Shown here: piece after piece, positions 8,310 to 17,200 of the stretch
Layout of the letters: the number at the start of each line of letters is the position of its first letter
Numbering within the stretch: the first letter of the stretch is position 1
DNA from: Bacteroidales bacterium UBA1173
Lineage (GTDB): Bacteria > Bacteroidota > Bacteroidia > Bacteroidales > F082
Assembly: GCA_002311655.1 (NCBI GenBank)
Contig: DBYZ01000019.1
Span: 46,923-110,922, forward strand
Direction: 5' to 3'
DNA length: 64,000 nt
Made by a program: the position numbers and the translations under genes
Notes under the pieces: generated by a model
The model's input: the letters and a program-made list of their open reading frames with translations, nothing else
The model's database searches: none
Told to the model about the DNA's origin: nothing

Positions 8310-9600
8310 GATGAACGCCATATTCAAACGTCTTCGCGGCAAACGCATCCTCATCCTCGGATTCGGACGCGAAGGAAAATCGTCGCTGGCGTTTCTCCAA
8401 AAATATCTTCCACACGCTGAAGTCGGCATCGCTGACAAAAACGAAAATGCTTTTAAGGATCTCAATATTAATCCAAGTAATCCCAATAATCCTAAATTAT
8501 ATTTCGGCGACAACTATTTCGATGCCATCAATGACTATGATATAGTTCTCAAAACCCCAGGGATTTCTTTGCTTGGCAAAGACGTTGACCTTTCAAAGAT
8601 AACATCGCAGACGGATTTGTTTTTGGAAGAGTTTCACAGCCAAATCATCGGAATAACCGGAACCAAAGGCAAGAGCACGACCTCGACATTGATTTATCAT
8701 CTGCTGAAAGAGTCGGGAAAAGACGCTATTTTGGCAGGCAACATCGGCATTCCGATTTTTGATGTCATCGAGCAGATAAATAATAAGTCGATAATAGTTT
8801 TTGAGCTTTCGGCGCATCAGCTGCAGTTTATCCATCGCAGCCCACACATCGGCATTCTGCTGAATGTTTTTGAAGAGCATCTTGACCATTTCGGCACTTT
8901 TGATGCCTATCGCGATGCTAAGTTGAACATTATCAGGAAGATGGGGGAGAAGGATTGGGCTGTAACCAATTCTGAATTCAGTTACGAAGCCGATAAGATG
9001 ATGGTTAATTCGCTTAATTACCAATATTACGATTTTGGTGTTGATTGGGACAAAGTGCCGTTGCGTGGCGACCATAACCGATTGAATGTCAAGGCTGCTT
9101 TGTGTGCCATCTATGCCTTCGGAATTCCTGTAGATGAGGTTCTGCCCAATTTATACACCTTCAAACCGCTCGAGCATCGTCAGGAGCTGGTGGGCACGTT
9201 CGGTGGAGTGACTTTTTATAATGATAGTATTTCCACTATCCCTCAGGCCGCGATCGCTGCGATCCAGACAATCAAAAATGTGACGTTCCTCCTTCTTGGC
9301 GGCTTCGACCGTGAAATCGACTATACTCCTTTGATAGATTTTCTGTTAAAGAATCCAATCAAGCATGTTTTATATACCGGCAAAGCAGGACAACGTATGT
9401 TTGAATTGCTCCAAAATGCCGGTTATCAAGGTGATATAAAAAATTTCAAAGACCTCAACGAAGCCTTTGAAATTATTAGAAGTCTTGCAAAACCTGGCGA
9501 TGTATGCCTGCTTTCGCCTGCCGCTGCCAGTTACGATCAGTACCGTAACTTTGAGGAGCGTGGACGTCTCTTTAAAACGTTGGCGAAAGATTTCTCTTGA
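8302..9600 (+). CDS. murD: UDP-N-acetylmuramoyl-L-alanine--glutamate ligase (MurD, probably MurD2)
   Basis: Mur ligase of 432 residues that adds glutamate to UDP-MurNAc-L-Ala in the cytoplasm. It has an N-terminal nucleotide-binding fold (LILGFGREGKSS), the ATP loop GITGTKGKSTT at about residues 117-127, HNRLNVKAA in the central domain and NDSISTIPQAAIAAI in the C-terminal domain, all Mur ligase signatures. Because it overlaps murL by 8 bp, I infer it is MurD2, which uses L-Glu that MurL then epimerises; sequence alone does not prove the substrate. The first ATG overlaps the murL stop; a second ATG three codons on is also possible. A low-complexity stretch NINPSNPNNPK near residue 56 looks like a small repeat expansion. 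The 3' end overlaps the convergent lipoprotein gene by 64 bp. Confidence 0.9.
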   Translation: MLRMNAIFKRLRGKRILILGFGREGKSSLAFLQKYLPHAEVGIADKNENAFKDLNINPSNPNNPKLYFGDNYFDAINDYDIVLKTPGISLLGKDVDLSKITSQTDLFLEEFHSQIIGITGTKGKSTTSTLIYHLLKESGKDAILAGNIGIPIFDVIEQINNKSIIVFELSAHQLQFIHRSPHIGILLNVFEEHLDHFGTFDAYRDAKLNIIRKMGEKDWAVTNSEFSYEADKMMVNSLNYQYYDFGVDWDKVPLRGDHNRLNVKAALCAIYAFGIPVDEVLPNLYTFKPLEHRQELVGTFGGVTFYNDSISTIPQAAIAAIQTIKNVTFLLLGGFDREIDYTPLIDFLLKNPIKHVLYTGKAGQRMFELLQNAGYQGDIKNFKDLNEAFEIIRSLAKPGDVCLLSPAAASYDQYRNFEERGRLFKTLAKDFS

Positions 9601-10265
9601 TCGGCTCTTGCATAGAACAAACACCACTCGTCCCACTGGTTGTGTGATGCGTATTTTCCGCATATGATATTATTGTCGAGCTGATGTCTGTATATTGACA
9701 TGGTGTCGCCCAAGATTGTGTCAAGAATGAAGTTATCGTTCAAATATCTGTTCATAAGAACCTCAACATTCGGTCTGATGAATACATCCGACTCAAAATA
9801 TCTTCCGTCATAAAAGAAGAAGTCCATCTCGCCGCATGCGTAAGAATAACCATCGTTTGAGGTGTACTGATAAACCAAGATTGTGTCGACATAACCTGCA
9901 GCTAATGGTTGCCCGTATAATGATTTTATTCTGTTTGGGTTGCAGCCGAATTCAAAAGTCGGCTCGGTGAAAAGGTCTACAATCACATCTACGGTTTTGC
10001 TCTCGTATCCGTTGTCGATTTTCACTTGTGCTTCTCCGACATTCTTGCCATAAAGCTTACCTGATTTTGTCACAGTGACTGCGGTCTCATTTAAACTTTT
10101 GTAAGTGATGTCGTATTCTGAAGAAGCCTCAATCTGATGATAGCCTCTTAAAACCATGTTGATAGGATTGGAGTCGTTGTATTCCAATGCCTTAGACTTG
10201 TTTTTCTTACATCCCGAAGCCAAAATAGCAAGCGCTATTACTGATAAAAACAGAACCTTTTTCAT
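9537..10265 (-). CDS. Lipoprotein with bacterial Ig-like segment
   Basis: A 242-residue lipoprotein: signal peptide MKKVLFLSVIALAILASGC, with LASGC as lipobox, then a lysine-rich linker. Residues about 30-105 read like a BIG2-type Ig-like domain (AVTVTKSGKLYGKNVGEAQV, with ITYKSLNE before it). The remainder (FGCNPNRIKSLYGQPLAAG onward) matches no family I know. Probably on the outer membrane or periplasmic face. The last 64 bp are antisense to the end of murD. It has its own promoter, divergent from gcvP. Confidence 0.7.
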   Translation of the reverse strand: MKKVLFLSVIALAILASGCKKNKSKALEYNDSNPINMVLRGYHQIEASSEYDITYKSLNETAVTVTKSGKLYGKNVGEAQVKIDNGYESKTVDVIVDLFTEPTFEFGCNPNRIKSLYGQPLAAGYVDTILVYQYTSNDGYSYACGEMDFFFYDGRYFESDVFIRPNVEVLMNRYLNDNFILDTILGDTMSIYRHQLDNNIICGKYASHNQWDEWCLFYARADQEKSFANVLKRRPRSSKLRY

Positions 10266-10284
10266 ATTTTTTAATTTTATGACG

Positions 10285-10292
10285 CAAAATTA
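10285..10292 (-). promoter_or_regulatory. Promoter -7 box for the Ig-like lipoprotein gene
   Basis: TAATTTTG on the minus strand, 19 nt before the ATG. It lies about 33 bp from the divergent gcvP box, so the two promoters share a short control region. Confidence 0.55.
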
Positions 10293-10325
10293 TAAAAAAC
10301 TTTCGGAAAATTAAATAAAAAAACA

Positions 10326-10333
10326 TAAATTTG
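10326..10333 (+). promoter_or_regulatory. Promoter -7 box for gcvP
   Basis: TAAATTTG matches TAnnTTTG and overlaps the TTG that opens the longest frame at 10331. Transcription would begin downstream of that TTG, so the ATG at 10373 is the start. The leader of about 35 nt is too short for a glycine riboswitch. Confidence 0.65.
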
Positions 10334-10372
10334 CACGTTTTTAAGATTAATAACAAATCAAAATATAATTCT

Positions 10373-13234
10373 ATGATTAACAATAACTTCATCAAACGCC
10401 ACAATGGCCCGACAGAAGCAGATGTTGAGAAAATGCTTAAGGTCATTGGCGTGAAATCAACCGAACAACTCGTCGATGAGATTATTTCTCCGGATATCCG
10501 TTTGAAAAACGACCTCAATATCGGTCGCGGAATGAACGAATACGAATGCATCAGCCACCTCAAGGCTCTTGGCGCAAAGAACAAACAGTTCCGCAGCTAC
10601 ATCGGAATGGGTTACTACAACGTGATCACCCCTGGCGTCATCACACGTAACATCCTTGAGAACCCAGGTTGGTATACATCATATACTCCATATCAGGCTG
10701 AGGTTTCACAGGGCCGTCTCGAGGCTTTGCTGAACTTCCAGACCGTTATCAGCGACATGACTGCCATGCCTTTGGCAAACGCTTCATTGCTTGACGAGGC
10801 TACAGCAGCAGCTGAGACAATGCTTATGTTCTATCATGAACGTTCACGCGCTCAGGTGAAAGCCGATGTCAAGAAGATTTTCGTGGCAAACGATATGTTC
10901 CCACAGACAATCGAGGTCATCAAGACAAGAGCTCACTTCCTCGGAATCGAAGTCGTTGTCGACGATATCAAGAACTTCAGCGCAGGTGAGGAATACTTCG
11001 GCGTCATCGTCCAGAATCCTAACCAGTTCGGTGAAGTCATCGACTACCGCGAATCAGTGAAGGTTTGGAAAGAAAAAGGCATGCAGGTTGGCGTCGCTGC
11101 TGACTTGATGAGCTTGGCTCTTATCACACCTCCAGGCGAATGGGGTGCTGACGTGGTGTTCGGCAGCAACCAGCGTTTCGGTCTCCCTATGGGCTTTGGC
11201 GGTCCTCACGCAGGATACTTTGCAACAACAGAAGCTTACAAACGCTCGATGCCAGGTCGTATCATCGGTATCTCGAAAGACGCTCTCGGCAACCCGGCTT
11301 ACCGTCTCGCACTTCAGACACGTGAGCAACACATCAAACGTGAAAAAGCTACATCAAACATCTGTACAGCTCAGGCTTTGCTCGCCATCATGTCGGGATT
11401 CTACGCAATCTATCACGGACAGGAAGGCATTAAAGAAATCGCACATCATATCAACTGCCTCGCCGGAAAACTCGCCAAAGAGTTGGAGAAATACGGCGTG
11501 AAACAGCTCAACAAATACTTCTTCGACACCTTGCTGTTCGAGTTGCCGGAAGGCGCTTGCACATGCAAAGTGAAGGAAGTCGCTGAGAAACACTGCATGA
11601 ACTTCCGTATCATCGACAAACTACATTTCGGTATCAGCATCGATGAGACAACATGCCGCGAGGATCTCGATGAAATCGGAATGGTCATTGCTGAAGCTCT
11701 CGGCAAGGCACATCAGCCACTCGTTTGCGACCCTAACTGCCAGAACTTCTGCGGCATCCAGGAAGGCATGAGAAGAACCTCAGCATTCTTGACAGCTCCA
11801 GTGTTCTCGAAGTATCGCAGCGAGACTGACATGATGCGTTACATGAAACAGCTCGAAAACCGCGACCTCAGCTTGAACCGCTGCATGATTCCACTTGGCT
11901 CATGCACAATGAAACTGAACCCTGCAACATCAATGTTCGCACTCAGCTGGCCAGAATTCGGCAACATCCACCCATTCGTGCCAGCAGAACAGGCTGAAGG
12001 CTATCTCGAGATGATCAACGAGATGGAGAAAGACCTCTGCGAAATCACAGGTTTCAAAGGTATCTCGTTCATGCCTAACTCTGGCGCAAGTGGTGAATAC
12101 GCAGGCTTGATGACAATCCGCCGTTACCAGGAGGCAAAAGGTGAGGGTCATCGTAACATCTGCTTGATCCCTGCATCAGCACACGGTACCAACCCGGCAT
12201 CAGCAGCAATGGCAGGTCTGCAGGTCGTCGTCGTGAAATGCGATGACCACGGTAACATCGACCTCGCCGATGCTAAAGAGAAAGCTGAGCAATATAAGGA
12301 CACTCTCGCCGCATTCATGGTGACATATCCTTCAACACACGGTATCTATGAAGACGGCATCCGCACCCTCGTGAAACTCGTTCACGACAATGGCGGTCAG
12401 GTCTACATGGACGGTGCCAATATGAACGCACAGGTCGGACTCACATGCCCAGGCTTCATCGGCGCTGACGTATGCCACCTCAACCTGCACAAGACATTCG
12501 CTATCCCTCACGGCGGTGGCGGTCCAGGCGTAGGTCCTATCGGCGTTGCAGAACACCTCGTCCCATTCTTGCCAAGCCACGTCTGCTTCAAGACTGGCGG
12601 TTCAGAGCAGAAAGGCGCTGTGTCAGCAGCTCCATTCGGTAGCGCACAGATTCTCACAATAACCTACTGCTACCTCAAGATGTTGGGTGGCGAAGGTCTC
12701 AAGAAAGCTACAATGGGCGCTATCCTCAACGCTAACTACCTGAAAGACAGACTTAAAGATTACTATCCAATCCTCTATACCGGCAACCACGGTCACGTTG
12801 CACACGAGATGATTCTCGACATCAACCAGATCAACAAGACAACAGGTGTTGCCGCTATCGATATCGCTAAACGTTTGATGGACTACGGATTCCACGCCCC
12901 AACAGTGGCATTCCCGGTTCATGAGACTTTGATGGTTGAACCTACCGAGAGCGAGCCATTGGCAGAACTCGACAGATTCGTCGACGCTATGATCAAGATC
13001 CGTCAGGAAATCAGGGACATCGAGGACGGCAAGGCACCTCAGGGCGACAACATCATCTCACACGCTCCTTACACAGCCGAGATGCTGATGGCAAACGAAT
13101 GGAACTTCCCATTCAGCCGTGAAGAAGCTGGCTTCCCATTGAAGAGCGACGTTCAGGATAAATACTTCCCACATGTCACCAGAATCGACGACGCCTTCGG
13201 CGACAGAAATCTGGTTTGCCGCGTGATGGAATAA
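10373..13234 (+). CDS. gcvP: Glycine dehydrogenase (aminomethyl-transferring), P-protein
   Basis: P-protein of the glycine cleavage system: a cytoplasmic PLP enzyme that decarboxylates glycine and passes the aminomethyl group to the lipoyl H-protein. At 953 residues it is the single-chain form with N- and C-terminal halves joined. It begins FIKRHNGPTEADVEKML as the family does. The PLP lysine lies in HLNLHKTFAIPHGGGGPG near residue 707, followed by the glycine-rich loop. SCTMKLNPA and SAHGTNPASAAM are further signatures. Codon choice here is visibly more biased (many C-ending codons) than in neighbours, as expected for a highly expressed gene. gcvT and gcvH are not in the window. A bidirectional terminator follows. 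Confidence 0.98.
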   Translation: MINNNFIKRHNGPTEADVEKMLKVIGVKSTEQLVDEIISPDIRLKNDLNIGRGMNEYECISHLKALGAKNKQFRSYIGMGYYNVITPGVITRNILENPGWYTSYTPYQAEVSQGRLEALLNFQTVISDMTAMPLANASLLDEATAAAETMLMFYHERSRAQVKADVKKIFVANDMFPQTIEVIKTRAHFLGIEVVVDDIKNFSAGEEYFGVIVQNPNQFGEVIDYRESVKVWKEKGMQVGVAADLMSLALITPPGEWGADVVFGSNQRFGLPMGFGGPHAGYFATTEAYKRSMPGRIIGISKDALGNPAYRLALQTREQHIKREKATSNICTAQALLAIMSGFYAIYHGQEGIKEIAHHINCLAGKLAKELEKYGVKQLNKYFFDTLLFELPEGACTCKVKEVAEKHCMNFRIIDKLHFGISIDETTCREDLDEIGMVIAEALGKAHQPLVCDPNCQNFCGIQEGMRRTSAFLTAPVFSKYRSETDMMRYMKQLENRDLSLNRCMIPLGSCTMKLNPATSMFALSWPEFGNIHPFVPAEQAEGYLEMINEMEKDLCEITGFKGISFMPNSGASGEYAGLMTIRRYQEAKGEGHRNICLIPASAHGTNPASAAMAGLQVVVVKCDDHGNIDLADAKEKAEQYKDTLAAFMVTYPSTHGIYEDGIRTLVKLVHDNGGQVYMDGANMNAQVGLTCPGFIGADVCHLNLHKTFAIPHGGGGPGVGPIGVAEHLVPFLPSHVCFKTGGSEQKGAVSAAPFGSAQILTITYCYLKMLGGEGLKKATMGAILNANYLKDRLKDYYPILYTGNHGHVAHEMILDINQINKTTGVAAIDIAKRLMDYGFHAPTVAFPVHETLMVEPTESEPLAELDRFVDAMIKIRQEIRDIEDGKAPQGDNIISHAPYTAEMLMANEWNFPFSREEAGFPLKSDVQDKYFPHVTRIDDAFGDRNLVCRVME

Positions 13235-13247
13235 AATCCTTATCAAT

Positions 13248-13280
13248 AAAAAAAAGGCTGCCATTCGCAGCCTTTTTTTT
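13248..13280. terminator. Bidirectional terminator between gcvP and the PEGA gene
   Basis: Perfect stem GGCTGC/GCAGCC (13256-13261 and 13267-13272) with a 5-nt loop, flanked by an A tract and a T tract that extend the stem and act as U tracts on both strands. The stop codon of the PEGA gene lies at its right edge. Confidence 0.9.
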
Positions 13281-14091
13281 ATTTCTTTTTAAAATAAATC
13301 ATATAACTGTAGGTTATCCCGTAGAATAATTTGTCTCCAGTCGATATTTCATGGATGTTGTTTCTCTGGACTTTGTGTTCGTATTGATATAATCCAATAG
13401 ACAGGCCGATTCTCGAATGGTTGATGTTTATACCAATGCTCGTAACCTCAAATATACCTCTAAAATAATATCTGGCGAAAATTGATCCTGGTCCAAACTT
13501 ATTATGATCAATTTTAAAATTATATCCGAGTTTTAAATTTAAATATGGGCTGATTTTTGAGTTGGTATAATAAATCGATAGTTGTGCAAACAATGGAATT
13601 GAGTGAAGATTGGCGTTTGTACATAAATAGCCGGTGCCAATGCCAAAACCTAATGTCGATTTGAACATATATTCCAATGTCATTTGAGGTGTGATGGCCA
13701 TGTTGGCAAAATTTACGCCATAATTGCTAACCATAGATGCATTAATTTCAGGAAGTAAAACCAGTCCCGCGCGTCTGTATGGATTCGTCGGCGTCGGTTG
13801 TTTCAGCCTGATGTCAAATGTTTTTGTTTTGTTGGCCTCAACGGGTAGGACGGCGGAATAATCATTGTATCCTTCTTTGATAATTTTGATTTTATGCGGA
13901 CCTGCTTTGAGGCTGTCGCTCATGAAAGGTGTTTTCATCTCCATCTCCTTGCCGTCGATGAACACCGTGGCACCTTCAACTGCTCTTGTCTTTATCACAA
14001 GATAACCGTAATTGTCTGATGTGCTTACAGATTGTGCAAATGCAATACGTACTGCACACATCATTAAGATGATTAATAAGGATCGTTTCAT
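13279..14091 (-). CDS. Exported PEGA-domain protein with barrel-like C terminus
   Basis: About 270 residues. The longest frame begins 24 codons earlier, but the signal peptide MKRSLLIILMMCAVRIAFAQ starts here, 16 nt after a promoter box. Residues about 25-95 form a PEGA domain (GYLVIKTRAVEGATVFIDGK ... KAGPHKIKIIKEGYNDY), a small beta fold often found in surface-layer and envelope proteins. The C-terminal half has alternating strands (FGIGTGYLCTNANL, ISPYLNLKLGYNF) like a small outer-membrane barrel. Function unknown; probably outer-membrane associated. Confidence 0.75.
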   Translation of the reverse strand: MKRSLLIILMMCAVRIAFAQSVSTSDNYGYLVIKTRAVEGATVFIDGKEMEMKTPFMSDSLKAGPHKIKIIKEGYNDYSAVLPVEANKTKTFDIRLKQPTPTNPYRRAGLVLLPEINASMVSNYGVNFANMAITPQMTLEYMFKSTLGFGIGTGYLCTNANLHSIPLFAQLSIYYTNSKISPYLNLKLGYNFKIDHNKFGPGSIFARYYFRGIFEVTSIGININHSRIGLSIGLYQYEHKVQRNNIHEISTGDKLFYGITYSYMIYFKKK

Positions 14092-14107
14092 TATGGATAA
14101 TTTTGTG

Positions 14108-14115
14108 CAAAGATA
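14108..14115 (-). promoter_or_regulatory. Promoter -7 box for the PEGA gene
   Basis: TATCTTTG on the minus strand, 16 nt before the ATG at 14091. It lies inside the longer open frame, so the upstream start codon can be excluded. Confidence 0.6.
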
Positions 14116-14140
14116 TATGTTTTTATAAACAAAAACAAGA

Positions 14141-14164
14141 AGTGGCGAATAATTATTCGCCACT
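14141..14164 (-). terminator. 24-bp perfect palindrome, probable terminator of the 2136-residue gene
   Basis: AGTGGCGAATAA and its exact reverse complement are joined with no spacer. On the minus strand the palindrome follows the heptad repeats after the stop codon and is itself followed by a T-rich stretch, as expected for an intrinsic terminator. Confidence 0.7.
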
Positions 14165-14173
14165 TCTAAATAC

Positions 14174-14210
14174 TAAGGTCTAAAGACTAAAGACTAAAGA
14201 CTAAAGACTA
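14174..14210 (-). repeat. TCTTTAG heptad repeats at the stop codon of the 2136-residue gene
   Basis: On the minus strand the stop codon TAG is followed at once by four TCTTTAG units and one degenerate unit, then by the palindromic terminator. The layout matches four other gene ends in the window. Confidence 0.9.
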
Positions 14211-17200
14211 ACGTCTAATAACCACCTTGATTCCCATCATCTCCTTGCCGTCGCTTAATCTTACGATGTAAACGCCTTCAGCAAGACTGTGACGGATAAC
14301 ATTGGAGCCTGTTGTAACTGTTTCGCTCAACACTGGCTGACCAACGATGTTGTAAACAATCATGTTCAATGTCTCGTCGGAGCCGTTCTCAATCATGAGC
14401 TCGTTGCTGTTGTTCCATACATTGACATTCAACGCTGCGTCAGGAGTGATTGTGCTTGTGACAACTTCAGCGGTAATCATAATGTCGTCGACTTCCCATG
14501 CTGCTGCGCCTTCTTCGATGGTGCTGATGTATCTGAATGCGATGTAGCAGTTGCTGCCACTGAAACCATCGAGTGAGATCTCACCTGATTCTGTCCAAGT
14601 GTAGTTGCCTTCTGATGGGATGTACTCCAATGACTCCCATGATGCCGCTGTCGGATCCTGACCGTCGTAGTCGTTCGAGAAGTACAGCTCAAGTGCCGGA
14701 CCATCGAACTTGGTTGCGTTCATGAATGTCAATGTGACATTGCGATATGCGCGTCCGTTGAGGTTGAAGGCAGGGGAGATGCACCACTGCTCGTTGTTGA
14801 CATCATCGCCGTAACCGTTGGCGTTGGCATAATGGTTGTTGTTGTACTGGCCGATGACCCATGGCTTGTTGCCTTCGATTGTGACAAATGTCCAGCCGTC
14901 CATTTCGCCTTCCCAGTCTTGGTTGACGAGAACAACAAGGTCACTCATGACAATGTAACTTGCTGTTGCAATGCCACTGTTCTCATAGCCTTCCATCATT
15001 GCAATGGCTTTGATGGTGATGTCGCTATCAACATAGATTGGCTCTTCATAAACCTCTGACTCTGCTGTTGGGTCGCTGCCGTCGGTTGTGTAGTAAATCG
15101 TTGCGCCTTCTGTTGCACATGTGATTTCAACCTCAAATGCCGCGTAATATGTGCCTGATGCCACGCTGAACACTGGTGTTGCCACTGTCGGTGTCACCGA
15201 ACCGCCGTAAACGAACAGATCCATGAAGAAGTTGTAATCAGTGTTGCTGATGTTGCTTGTTGAATATGCACCGAACTTGTTGGATGAGTTCTTAGCAACG
15301 CCTCTGTTGGTTGTCTCGGCATTGGTGATTACAAATCCTGTGTAGTTAGGAATCAAAGCGCCTTCCTCTGATGTCTGGAGTGCGATGTTCCAATCTGTAC
15401 TTGTGTTGCCAGAGAAGTTGGTGCTGCTGCTGTATCCGAGCATGTCGCCAGCTGCATTCGTCAAAGTTATGACATCTCCGTCCAATGTCACGTTCCACAT
15501 ATATGTGTCAGAGTCATCGCTAATCTCTGCTGGCAATTTCTCAACGCCGCCTTCATTCACTGATGTGAACAACACTCCGTCAGGTTTGCCTGAAACGCCT
15601 GCTGTCATTGCATAGTAGCCGTCGCCAACTGTTGCATCGTAACGTGAAGCGATGATGACTTGGTCGCCGTCGTGGAGGTCGCTGAGAGCGTAGATTCTGT
15701 TCCAGTCGCCACCAGGGACAGGCTCTTCTGTCACAGTGCCGCTTACGGTTGCAGTCACTTCTAAACCACCGTCTTCAAAGGTGACAACGCCGTCCCATTG
15801 ACCGACATACAAACCTGCCTCGAGTCTTACATAAACTGTAGTAGGTTCAAGAGTTCCAACAACTTGGATGGTTAAATTGTGCCAATATTCTTCACCGTCG
15901 AGTGAGAACTCATAATGAGAGTTGCTGCATGTGATGGAAACACCACCTGAAGTTCCGCCCGGTGCTGTAGGCAAGTTGCCGCCTGAAACAGTGAATGTCT
16001 GTACCGCTGAAGGACCATTTCCTACGATATATGTGAAGCCTGACAAAGCATTAGGTGTCACTGTCAAATAAGGATCTGTCGTGAATCCCATCAATGTCAC
16101 ATCATCAACTTCCCAAGCTGCTGCCTCGGTCTCTGTTGAGATGTATTTGAATCCGATGTAGCACTCGTCGCCAGCGAAGCTCGCCAAATCGATGCTTCCT
16201 GACTCTGCCCATGCAAACGAGCCTGTAGATTTGTTATACTCAAGAGCTACCCATGTCGCTGATGTCGGGTCTGAACCATCGTAGTCGTTCGAGAAGAACA
16301 ACTCCATATCCGGACCGGTGTAGTTCTTTGCGTTTCTGAATGTCAAGCTTGCGTTGCTGTAAACGTTGAGGCTGAAAGCAGGAGAGATGCACCACTGCTC
16401 GTTGACACCGCCGTTGTAGCCGTTGCCGTATGCGTAGTGGTTGCCTTGGTATTGACTGATGACCCATGGCTTGCTGCCTTCAACAGTCACAAATGTCCAG
16501 CCGTTCATTTCGCCTTCCCAGTCTTGCTCGAAGATGGTGACAGCGCCTAAGATAACAATGTATTCGGCTGTTGCGACATTGCTGTTTTCATAACCTTCCT
16601 TCATTGCAATGGCTTTGATGGTCATGCTTTCTGCAACGCTGATAGGTGCGCTATAGACTGCGCTGTTCTCATCAGGCTCGGTGCCGTCTGTTGTGTAGTA
16701 AATCGTGGCATCTGCAGTGCTGCATGCTATTGTGACTTCCTGTGCTTCATAATATGTGCCTGCTTCTGGTGTGAAAGTAGGTGTAGCACATGTCAAAGTG
16801 CCGCCGCCAACAGTGGCGAACATGTCAATAAAGAAGTTGTAGTTGTCTGCTGCCATGTTCTGTGTGTGGTACGGACCGAAGTTGTGGTTGCTGTTCAATG
16901 CAAACGCTCTCACCGCATTGTTTACGTTGTTGATAACGAATGCTGAATATTCAGGAACCATTGCTGTAGCCTCTGAAGTCTGGAATGTGATTGCCCATGC
17001 TGTGTTGTCGCCGCCATTGGCGAAGTTGGTGCTGCTGTTGTATCCTAACACATCGCCGTTGGCATTGGTGAAGGTGTAGTTGGCACCGTCAACATCAACT
17101 GTCCAGTAGAATGTGTCTTCAACGTCAGTGATTTCTGCAGGCAATGTCTCGGCTGTTCCAGCGACGCTTGTGAACAAAACGCCTTCTGGCTTGCCTGATG

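Noticed and set aside
10331..10372. TTG start for gcvP at 10331
   Set aside because: The TTG lies in the promoter -7 box, and the family N terminus begins at the ATG at 10373.
10334..10372. Glycine riboswitch before gcvP
   Set aside because: The leader is about 35 nt, far too short, and no riboswitch core is visible.
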